From an uncultured Erysipelotrichaceae bacterium (GTDB taxonomy: Bacteria > Bacillota_I > Bacilli_A > RFN20 > CAG-826), in assembly GCA_900321535.1 (NCBI GenBank), contig ONWJ01000007.1:1-6305 (forward strand): a DNA stretch of 6,305 nucleotides. The letters run 5' to 3'. Positions 1 to 4,782 of this stretch are shown here, piece after piece (the stretch's first letter is position 1; every line of letters begins with the position of its first letter). Below the pieces are notes generated by a model. That model ran no database searches. It worked only from the letters and a program-made list of their open reading frames with translations, and was not told the origin of the DNA. The position numbers and the translations under genes were made by a program.

Positions 1-1087
1 CTGAGAAGCCAGAATCAATGGCGGGGCGTTGACCAGATGCAAAATAATCGGTGATCAAGAAGATCTGACCATCGGTGATGGAAATGACGTTGGTAGGAAT
101 ATAAGCCGAGATATCGCCGGCTTGGGTTTCAACAATCGGCAAAGCCGTGATGGAACCACCGCCGAAATCCTTGTTCAAGCGGCAAGCACGTTCAAGCAGT
201 CTGGAATGCAAATAGAAGATGTCGCCTGGATATGCTTCACGTCCTGGAGCGCGCTTAAGCAAAAGCGATAAGGTGCGATAGGCGACCGCGTGTTTCGAGA
301 GGTCATCGAAAACAACGAGGACGTCTTGGCCAAGTTCCATCCATTCTTCCGCCATCGCCATGGCGGCAAAAGGAGCGATATATTGCAACGGGGCGGATTC
401 GCTGGCGGAAGAAGAAACCACCGTCACGTAATCCATGCATCCCATCTGGGCAAGACGGTCAACTAAGGAGGCGACCGAGGAGTTCTTTTGTCCAATCGCG
501 CAATAGATGCATTTCACATCTTTGCCTTTTTGGTTGATGATCGCGTCTAGAGCAATCGCAGTTTTGCCAGTTTGACGATCACCGATGATCAGCTCACGCT
601 GACCACGGCCGATCGGGATCATCGCATCGATGGCTTTGATGCCTGTTTCTAATGGGGTATCGACCGATTTACGGGTCATGACGCCAGGGGCGATACGTTC
701 AATCGGACGGGTTTTGGTATAAGGGATTTCACCTTTCTCATCTAGTGGCTGACCAAGGGAATTGACCACGCGGCCCAAAAGGCCATCGCCGACAGGAACT
801 TCGACGACCTTGCCAGTGCGCTTGACGGAATCGCCTTCCATAATCAAACGGTCAGAGCCAAGCAAAACGGCCCCGACGTCTTCGCGGTCGAGGTTCATGA
901 CCATGCCATATACGTCATTTGGGAAAACAAGAAGTTCTCCAAGCATGGCTTTTTCTAGGCCATAGCAAAGAGCGATGCCGTCCCCTACCGAGATAACGGT
1001 TCCGACGTCTTTGGCTTCCAAGCGACTTTCATAGCCTTGTATTTGGGCTTTGATCAAAGAAGCGATTTCTTTGGAGTCGATTTTCAT
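1..1087 (-). CDS. atpA: F1Fo ATP synthase subunit alpha, partial (C-terminal part missing)
   Basis: Non-catalytic nucleotide-binding subunit of the cytoplasmic F1 hexamer (alpha3beta3). The window contains the first 362 codons of a protein normally about 500 residues long; the left edge cuts it, so this is not a natural truncation. By translation, an N-terminal beta-barrel domain (about 1-95) is followed by the nucleotide-binding domain with Walker A GDRQTGKT at 169-176 (K175, T176, the same numbering as E. coli) and the Walker B/DDLSK region at about 256-266. The usual Gln after DDLSK is His266, a variant I believe also occurs in other Firmicutes. [11 protein letters not shown] and [10 protein letters not shown] follow as in the family. 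The conserved alpha arginine finger lies beyond the edge. The start ATG at 1087-1085 overlaps the atpH stop as ATGA, and AAGGAGG at 1097-1103 gives a 9-base spacing, so translational coupling to atpH is likely. It is the sixth gene of the operon seen here. Confidence 0.98.
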   Translation of the reverse strand, partial: MKIDSKEIASLIKAQIQGYESRLEAKDVGTVISVGDGIALCYGLEKAMLGELLVFPNDVYGMVMNLDREDVGAVLLGSDRLIMEGDSVKRTGKVVEVPVGDGLLGRVVNSLGQPLDEKGEIPYTKTRPIERIAPGVMTRKSVDTPLETGIKAIDAMIPIGRGQRELIIGDRQTGKTAIALDAIINQKGKDVKCIYCAIGQKNSSVASLVDRLAQMGCMDYVTVVSSSASESAPLQYIAPFAAMAMAEEWMELGQDVLVVFDDLSKHAVAYRTLSLLLKRAPGREAYPGDIFYLHSRLLERACRLNKDFGGGSITALPIVETQAGDISAYIPTNVISITDGQIFLITDYFASGQRPAIDSGFS

Positions 1088-1632
1088 AACGAGTTGCCTC
1101 CTTGGTTGAGATGATGATGAAGTTCTTCGAGTCTTCCTTTGACGGAAGAATCATAGACCTTCCCATTGAGGGCGACCCTCACGCCGCCTAGCAACGTGGG
1201 GTCTAAAATGTTTTTGAGCACAACCTCTTTGCCAAGCTTTTTGTAAAAGCCTTTTTGCAGAGCATCGAGTTGAGCTGGGGTGAGTTTGGATGAGGAATAA
1301 ACATAGCCTTCTAGGATGCCGAGCTCTTCGTTGACCAAAGAGACATAAGCATCGACGATACTAGAAAAAGACGAGATGCGATGATGCGAGATCACCGTGC
1401 GCATAAAGGGCAAAAGATGGGTAAGTTTATCCTGGTTTTGCAAGGTTTTTTGCAAAACGGACATCTTTTCCTCCTCGCTGAAATCAGGCGAGGAAAGGAA
1501 AACCATCACGTCTTTTTCTTGCTTGAAAAGATCGCGTAGGGATTTCAAAACCTCCGCATAGGCTTTTCGTGTTGCCTTGTCCTTGCACAAAGAGAATAAG
1601 GCTTGAGCGTAACTAGAAGGCAGGTCGTTCAT
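1084..1632 (-). CDS. atpH: F1Fo ATP synthase subunit delta
   Basis: Delta is the stator cap that joins the top of F1 to the b-subunit stalk (the bacterial equivalent of mitochondrial OSCP). The 182 residues match the usual family length of about 180. The N-terminal helical bundle begins with the conserved YAQAL (8-12), and the C-terminal domain carries the signature [10 protein letters not shown] (144-153) followed by [14 protein letters not shown]. Overall similarity is low, as is normal for delta, and identification rests on this motif plus position between atpF and atpA. The ATG lies 2 bases past the atpF stop, and its Shine-Dalgarno GGAGGG (1641-1646) is inside the last codons of atpF. 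The stop is TGA, overlapping the atpA start; this is evidence against the Mycoplasma code in which TGA is Trp. Confidence 0.96.
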   Translation of the reverse strand: MNDLPSSYAQALFSLCKDKATRKAYAEVLKSLRDLFKQEKDVMVFLSSPDFSEEEKMSVLQKTLQNQDKLTHLLPFMRTVISHHRISSFSSIVDAYVSLVNEELGILEGYVYSSSKLTPAQLDALQKGFYKKLGKEVVLKNILDPTLLGGVRVALNGKVYDSSVKGRLEELHHHLNQGGNSL

Positions 1633-1634
1633 GC

Positions 1635-2225
1635 TTATTTCCCTCCGTCTAAGGATTGCAGCAACTCATCGATCATGCGCTGATCATCTTCGGAATTGAC
1701 TTCCCTGCCAAGCACATGGCTGCTCGCTTGCATGGCGACGTCGATGATCTCCTGGCGGATTTCTTGTTTCGACGCTTCCTGAGCGAGGCGGATTTCTTCA
1801 TCCGCGGCAAGTCGCCTTGCGCTAGCCTGCGCTTTGGCTTCGTTGATGATGGCCGTGGCTTCGGCGTTGGCTTGGGCTTTGGCTTCTGCGATGATGACGG
1901 TTGCCTCTTCCTTTCCTTTTTGGATTTCTTGTTTGGCTAGGACCTCTGCTTCGGAGACGTATTTTTTAGCCTTCTCCGCTTCATCTAGTTGCCCTTGCAC
2001 GTAAGATTTTCTGCGGTCGAGCATTTTCTTTAATGGCTTGTAGCCAAGGAAGAAAACGATGACGAGAAGAATGACAAACGCGGCAAGTTGGATGACGAGA
2101 TCCCAAACCCCATTGGGGAAGAGTTTGCTGTTGAAGTCGCTTTCAGAAAATGGCGACCCTTGGCAAGACGAAAGCAAGCCTGCGGAGAAAGTCAGGGCAA
2201 CGATGAATAAACTGCGACGTTTCAT
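1635..2225 (-). CDS. atpF: F1Fo ATP synthase subunit b, lipoprotein form
   Basis: Subunit b is the peripheral stalk holding F1 against the membrane a subunit. The 196-residue protein is longer than the usual 160-170 because it starts with a lipoprotein signal peptide: MKRR, a hydrophobic core (5-18), then lipobox L18-S19-S20-C21 with Gln at +2. Mature C21 would be lipidated on the outer face. After a 20-residue linker comes the usual single membrane helix (about 41-61), then GYKPLKKMLDRR and a long Ala/Glu/Lys/Gln-rich coiled coil (about 63-170) in the cytoplasm. A tandem 15-residue repeat occurs at 107-121 and 122-136. A lipoprotein b subunit is known from Mycoplasma pneumoniae. The start is supported by GGAGTG (2237-2242), 11 bases upstream, and by the positively charged signal-peptide start. 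It is fourth in the operon, 35 bases after atpE and 2 bases before atpH. Confidence 0.96.
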   Translation of the reverse strand: MKRRSLFIVALTFSAGLLSSCQGSPFSESDFNSKLFPNGVWDLVIQLAAFVILLVIVFFLGYKPLKKMLDRRKSYVQGQLDEAEKAKKYVSEAEVLAKQEIQKGKEEATVIIAEAKAQANAEATAIINEAKAQASARRLAADEEIRLAQEASKQEIRQEIIDVAMQASSHVLGREVNSEDDQRMIDELLQSLDGGK

Positions 2226-2260
2226 CTTGGTGGATTCACTCCGTAGCTTGAAATCATTCC

Positions 2261-2545
2261 TTAAGCGATCTTTGAGCCAAGGACGAAGATGATCATGATG
2301 GCGACGATCAAAGCGTAAATCGCGCAGGATTCATCAAGAGCGACCGCGAGAATCATCGTGGATTGAAGCTTCCCTTGCTGCTCTGGATTGCGGGTCATGC
2401 CGTCGATGGCGTGGCAGCAAATCCAAGATTCGCCCAAAGAAGAGAATCCGCCGGTGAAGACGGCGATAGCGGCGGCGATGGCGATCGCGCCGAGTTGTCC
2501 CTGAAGGGACTCTGCCAATAATGGCAAATTCTGAATCAAACCCAT
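2261..2545 (-). CDS. atpE: F1Fo ATP synthase subunit c (rotor ring), two-carboxylate type
   Basis: Subunit c forms the membrane rotor ring that carries the coupling ion. The 94 residues form a hairpin of two membrane helices (about 17-43 and 61-89) joined by the conserved polar loop R52-N53-P54-E55. The ion-binding carboxylate is E72 in the second helix, in the context L70-D71-E72-S73-C74-A75-I76-Y77. Aligned by hand to Ilyobacter tartaricus c (Q32, E65, S66, Y70), these become E39, E72, S73 and Y77. Glu instead of Gln at the first-helix position is the Fusobacterium nucleatum two-carboxylate Na+ arrangement. The usual glycine ladder of helix 1 is weakened (G32, F34, S36, G38, S40). A perfect Shine-Dalgarno TAGGAGGT (2553-2560) lies upstream, suited to the high copy number of c. 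It sits between atpB and atpF. Confidence 0.97.
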   Translation of the reverse strand: MGLIQNLPLLAESLQGQLGAIAIAAAIAVFTGGFSSLGESWICCHAIDGMTRNPEQQGKLQSTMILAVALDESCAIYALIVAIMIIFVLGSKIA

Positions 2546-2568
2546 TGTATTGACCTCCTAATGGATTT

Positions 2569-3393
2569 TTATTTTGCTACCTTTTCCCCACGGGTGACCT
2601 GGCGATCGGTTCCCATCGGGTCGTCTTCTGGCATTTCCTGCCCGATCCAAACGGCCGACAAAGAAGCGAAAACCAGGGTCTGAATATACCCGGAGAATAA
2701 GGCGAAATAGAGATTGAGAACCGCGATCGGCGCTGGGCCAAGCCAAATGCCTGCGGGTCCATTGATGTCTCCTCCCATAAAGGAGAAGATGTTGAATGAA
2801 AGGTTCTTGAAACCCCAGTTCACAAGTCCGATGACGACCGAGCCTGCTAAGCAGTTACCAAACATACGAAGAGCGGTCGAGATCAAAGGCGTCCACATGG
2901 TGATGAGGTTGATCGGCAGCCAAATCGGAACCGGTTCGATGTAGCGATGGAAATACCGCCACTTCTGATAACGAAGCCCAGTGGCTTGAATCAAAATGAA
3001 CATAACCGTGGAGAGGGTGAACGGAATCAAAAGATAGTCGATGGTGGATGGGAGTCCAGTGATGGACCAAATGAAGCTCAGGAATAAATAGGTGAATAAG
3101 CAAAGGAAATAGCCTGGCCAGCTGCGCGGATTCTTGCCCATGATGCCACGGGTCCAATTCTCCACCCAGTCGACGAATGTCTCGGCCAATAAAAGCAAGC
3201 CTCTGCTTGGCTTAAGCGGATCATGACGAGCCGCCATGATGCCGATGATAATGAAAAGCACGGCAACAAGAGCCATGATAATCAGCGAGGAGATGACGGG
3301 TCCTGAAATCGAAGGATGCGACCAATCCGTATTGGCGAAGCGGTCGATCATGTCCTGCAGCGGGTTGGAATAGAATCTTGTGACGTCAATCAT
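2569..3393 (-). CDS. atpB: F1Fo ATP synthase subunit a
   Basis: Subunit a is the membrane stator that holds the two ion half-channels against the c ring. At 274 residues it has normal length, with about five to six hydrophobic segments (around 33-54, 94-112, 119-139, 158-192 and 221-250). The essential stator arginine is R176 in ALRMFGN (174-180), matching E. coli R210; N180 and Q238 (E. coli N214 and Q252) are also kept. By hand alignment, E. coli E219 corresponds to S185 and H245 to A231, so the usual partner pair of the half-channel is missing. The C-terminal tail (251-274) is hydrophilic. Its ATG overlaps the end of the atpI-like gene by 8 bases (ATGATTGA), with AAGGA at 3405-3409 inside that gene, indicating translational coupling. 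It lies 23 bases before atpE. Confidence 0.97.
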   Translation of the reverse strand: MIDVTRFYSNPLQDMIDRFANTDWSHPSISGPVISSLIIMALVAVLFIIIGIMAARHDPLKPSRGLLLLAETFVDWVENWTRGIMGKNPRSWPGYFLCLFTYLFLSFIWSITGLPSTIDYLLIPFTLSTVMFILIQATGLRYQKWRYFHRYIEPVPIWLPINLITMWTPLISTALRMFGNCLAGSVVIGLVNWGFKNLSFNIFSFMGGDINGPAGIWLGPAPIAVLNLYFALFSGYIQTLVFASLSAVWIGQEMPEDDPMGTDRQVTRGEKVAK

Positions 3394-3871
3394 TTTCTTC
3401 CGCGTCCTTATTTTCTTTTTCTTCCACTGCTGGTTTGGTCTCAGCTGGCTGTTTTTTCAAGCGGTAAATGGTCGTGAAGAGCAACAAGGCGGGGAGAGGC
3501 ATATATCCGGCAAATAGAGCCCAGAAGTTCAAATAGGAGCTGGACATGCTTCCCCAGCGATAAGTCGCGAATGCCGCAAGGACGAGGCCGCCGGCGTAAA
3601 GAAGAAGTCTCAGAATCATAAACAAAGGGGCTAGCAAACTTCTTTTCCGGTTCAATTTGTTCGGATCAAGAAGGAATGATGTCCCTTTCGCGATGGTGAT
3701 ATAGCAAATGATTTCGATCATGGTTCCAAGCGCCCAACCGAATGGAACACCAGGATTATTCATGAAAAAGAAAATGGAGGTCACAGCAAGGCCTAATAAC
3801 CCGATGATGGTCAGAAGGAACAGGTTCTTCTTCATCTCCGTAGTGTTGTTGTACCAATCCAAAACCTTCAT
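3386..3871 (-). CDS. AtpI-like membrane protein, first gene of the atp operon
   Basis: A 161-residue protein with four predicted membrane helices (about 16-38, 44-63, 79-103 and 113-136) and a charged, mostly acidic C-terminal tail (141-161) rich in Glu, Lys and Asp. Its size, helix count and place directly before atpB, with an 8-base overlap, fit AtpI, a poorly conserved protein reported to help c-ring assembly or Mg2+ supply in other bacteria. I do not recognise a diagnostic AtpI sequence motif, so the assignment rests mainly on context. There is no Shine-Dalgarno sequence before the ATG at 3871, and a TATAAT box lies only 8 bases upstream, so the message is probably leaderless. An internal ATG at codon 13 has GGAG directly against it, too close for ordinary initiation. 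The stop is TGA. Confidence 0.8.
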   Translation of the reverse strand: MKVLDWYNNTTEMKKNLFLLTIIGLLGLAVTSIFFFMNNPGVPFGWALGTMIEIICYITIAKGTSFLLDPNKLNRKRSLLAPLFMILRLLLYAGGLVLAAFATYRWGSMSSSYLNFWALFAGYMPLPALLLFTTIYRLKKQPAETKPAVEEKENKDAEEND

Positions 3872-3872
3872 A

Positions 3873-3885
3873 CGCGTAGATTATA
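3873..3885 (-). promoter_or_regulatory. Probable atp operon promoter (-10 box, near-leaderless start)
   Basis: On the minus strand a perfect TATAAT occupies 3885-3880. Spacing predicts transcription start near 3873, only two bases before the ATG at 3871. No recognisable -35 hexamer is present at a 16-19 base spacing (the candidates are GC-rich, such as TCGCGC) and there is no extended -10 TG. This suggests either dependence on an activator or an additional upstream promoter. It follows the terminator of the upstream hydrolase gene, so the operon needs its own promoter here. Confidence 0.6.
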
Positions 3886-3907
3886 CGCGCATTAACGCTT
3901 GTGCGCG
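3886..3907. repeat. GC-rich inverted repeat in the atp promoter (possible operator)
   Basis: CGCGCA (3886-3891) and TGCGCG (3902-3907) are perfect inverted arms of 6 bases around a 10-base spacer. The dyad abuts the upstream side of the TATAAT box and fills the -10/-35 spacer and the -35 position. An 8-base palindrome TACGCGTA (3871-3878) lies at the predicted start, and TACGCG recurs at 3884-3889. These could bind a regulator, but no known consensus was recognised. Confidence 0.4.
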
Positions 3908-3912
3908 ATATT

Positions 3913-3926
3913 TTTAGGCGCTTTCA
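3913..3926 (-). promoter_or_regulatory. cre-like site upstream of the atp promoter
   Basis: Read on the minus strand, TGAAAGCGCCTAAA matches the cre consensus TGWAANCGNTNWCA except at two defined positions (C for T at 10, A for C at 13). The left half TGAAAGCG is intact. The centre is about 46 bases upstream of the predicted atp start. A degenerate 14-base match can arise by chance, so this is tentative. Confidence 0.3.
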
Positions 3927-3927
3927 A

Positions 3928-3971
3928 TACAAAAAGAAAACCATCTGGAGGAGAAACTGGCCCAGATGGTT
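3928..3971 (-). terminator. Intrinsic terminator of the cysteine hydrolase gene
   Basis: Perfect 10-base arms AACCATCTGG (3939-3948) and CCAGATGGTT (3962-3971) enclose a 13-base loop. Read on the minus strand, the hairpin is followed directly by a T-rich run (TTTTCTTTTTG, 3940-3930). It lies 54 bases beyond the hydrolase stop codon and just before the atp promoter, so it separates the two co-directional transcription units. Confidence 0.85.
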
Positions 3972-4001
3972 GGAGCAAAATGCGAATGTAAAGAAAACTG
4001 A

Positions 4002-4020
4002 AAAACCCTGCAAAACCCTG
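4002..4020. repeat. Short tandem 9-base repeat AAAACCCTG
   Basis: AAAACCCTG occurs at 4002-4010 and again at 4012-4020, one base apart, between the hydrolase stop codon and its terminator. No role is evident; it may be replication slippage. Confidence 0.5.
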
Positions 4021-4025
4021 TCGGA

Positions 4026-4547
4026 TTACTCCACAATCTCGATTTGAGCCGCTTTGGCTTTTTCCAACGCGCTCTCTTTCATGGCTGGATCGGCGCAGCC
4101 TGAGGCTTTGCACAAGATTCTGATTTTCGCGGATGGGCAACTCTTTCTTAAGGCTTCTGCGTTAGCGAGGACGCAGTTAGCGAGATCAAGGCCGCAGAAT
4201 TCAACCTCATCATGAGGATGGGAGAAGAGGTATTGTTCTAGACGAGCCGAAGCGAAGGTGTTCTTCTCAAAAATGACATGACGGCTAGCAAGACGCTTGA
4301 TGCCACCATAAAACTCCTCGCCACCGCTGCCAGCGATGCAGAAAGCAACGCCAACCTCTTTCCCTTCTTTGGTTTCTAAATAGTTCTTGGGATGAACGGT
4401 TTTGGTGAAGATGACATCCTGTCCAGCCCGCTCATAGGATTTCACGAGACTCGTAATGACCGGTTCTAAAGATTCCGCGCCTGGAAAGCCAAACGGACCA
4501 TCCACGAAATCGTTTTGGAAGTCTACAACGACAAGAACCTTTTTCAT
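4026..4547 (-). CDS. Isochorismatase-like cysteine hydrolase (nicotinamidase-related)
   Basis: Soluble 173-residue alpha/beta hydrolase of the isochorismatase/nicotinamidase superfamily. The Asp-Lys-Cys triad is visible: D9 in VVVDFQNDF (6-14), K95 in FEKNTF (93-98) and nucleophile C125 in GLDLANCV (119-126). Family members hydrolyse amides such as nicotinamide, or isochorismate-type ethers; the substrate here cannot be read from sequence. Nicotinamidases also bind a metal through an Asp-x-His and a second His. Here the region reads T50-V51-H52 and F69-C70-I71, so by hand alignment the Asp and one His are replaced, which argues against a classic nicotinamidase. The start is supported by GCGAGGC six bases upstream. 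It appears monocistronic, with a terminator downstream and a divergent kinase gene upstream. Confidence 0.88.
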   Translation of the reverse strand: MKKVLVVVDFQNDFVDGPFGFPGAESLEPVITSLVKSYERAGQDVIFTKTVHPKNYLETKEGKEVGVAFCIAGSGGEEFYGGIKRLASRHVIFEKNTFASARLEQYLFSHPHDEVEFCGLDLANCVLANAEALRKSCPSAKIRILCKASGCADPAMKESALEKAKAAQIEIVE

Positions 4548-4572
4548 TTTTTGCCTCGCTTATTTTCCCAAC

Positions 4573-4578
4573 ATTGTA
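4573..4578 (-). promoter_or_regulatory. Candidate -10 box for the cysteine hydrolase gene
   Basis: On the minus strand TACAAT (five of six matches to TATAAT) lies 25 bases upstream of the hydrolase ATG. No good -35 hexamer is found at the right spacing; a run of seven T falls in the spacer. Assigned mainly because the gene needs a promoter in this divergent intergenic stretch. Confidence 0.35.
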
Positions 4579-4654
4579 CCTTATGTCTAAAAAAAGAAAG
4601 CCCCTTTTTACCAAAGATTTTTTACCCTTAAGTTTCCTTTTTGAAATGCTGTTC

Positions 4655-4676
4655 TTGCCTCATAATATATAGGCAA
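4655..4676. repeat. Inverted repeat in the divergent intergenic region
   Basis: TTGCCT (4655-4660) and AGGCAA (4671-4676) are inverted arms around an AT-only-but-one 10-base centre CATAATATAT. It has no T-run after it, so it does not look like a terminator. It lies between the divergent hydrolase and kinase genes, where a regulator site would be expected. Beyond this repeat, the promoters and the cre site, I see nothing in 4548-4782. Confidence 0.35.
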
Positions 4677-4718
4677 TAGCCCTTCCGATCCCAAATTTGT
4701 AAAAAATGTAGTTGTTTC

Positions 4719-4747
4719 TTGCAATGTAACCGCTTTCAAAGTATATT
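4719..4747 (+). promoter_or_regulatory. Sigma-A-type promoter of the nucleoside kinase gene
   Basis: TTGCAA (4719-4724) and TATATT (4742-4747) are separated by exactly 17 bases, matching TTGACA at four and TATAAT at five positions. Transcription would start near 4754, giving a 5' leader of about 30 bases that contains AAGGAG (4767-4772), 10 bases before the kinase ATG. Confidence 0.65.
4725..4738 (+). promoter_or_regulatory. cre site (CcpA catabolite-control operator)
   Basis: TGTAACCGCTTTCA fits the Bacillus cre consensus TGWAANCGNTNWCA at every defined position. It fills the spacer between the -35 and -10 boxes of the kinase promoter, the place where CcpA (a LacI-family regulator) bound with HPr-Ser-P would block RNA polymerase. 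This predicts catabolite repression of the kinase. CcpA itself is not in the window. Confidence 0.6.
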
Positions 4748-4766
4748 ATCGGGCTTTAACGCAACA

Positions 4767-4772
4767 AAGGAG
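4767..4772 (+). promoter_or_regulatory. Ribosome binding site that fixes the kinase start
   Basis: AAGGAG lies 10 bases before the ATG at 4783-4785. The translation from this ATG begins at once with the TGS-like strand MKIAITCNG, as expected for the family N-terminus, so start and binding site agree. Confidence 0.75.
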
Positions 4773-4782
4773 TCCCACAACT

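Noticed and set aside
1..1087. atpA as a natural truncation or pseudogene
   Set aside because: The frame is intact and family-like up to base 1; it is cut only by the window edge.
1656..1940. Plus-strand open frame of 94 codons rich in Gly and Phe
   Set aside because: It is the antisense of the Ala-rich atpF coiled coil; the repetitive composition follows from the opposite strand, and no binding site or family match is seen.
2855..3157. Minus-strand 100-codon frame within atpB
   Set aside because: It lies in another frame of atpB, which is certain from its motifs; the His-rich product looks like a frame shadow.
4585..4612. A-run, GCCCC, T-run segment as a bidirectional terminator
   Set aside because: The A and T runs flank no true GC stem, and both neighbouring genes read away from it, so no terminator is needed there.
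4641..4668. Alternative plus-strand promoter TTGAAA - 16 bases - TAATAT
   Set aside because: Possible, but the TTGCAA/TATATT pair at 4719-4747 has better spacing and position relative to the kinase. The AT-rich stretch also overlaps an inverted repeat, so it was not listed as a promoter.
4548..4782. Riboswitch or T-box leader for the kinase
   Set aside because: The predicted leader is only about 30 bases, and no T-box or conserved aptamer pattern was recognised.
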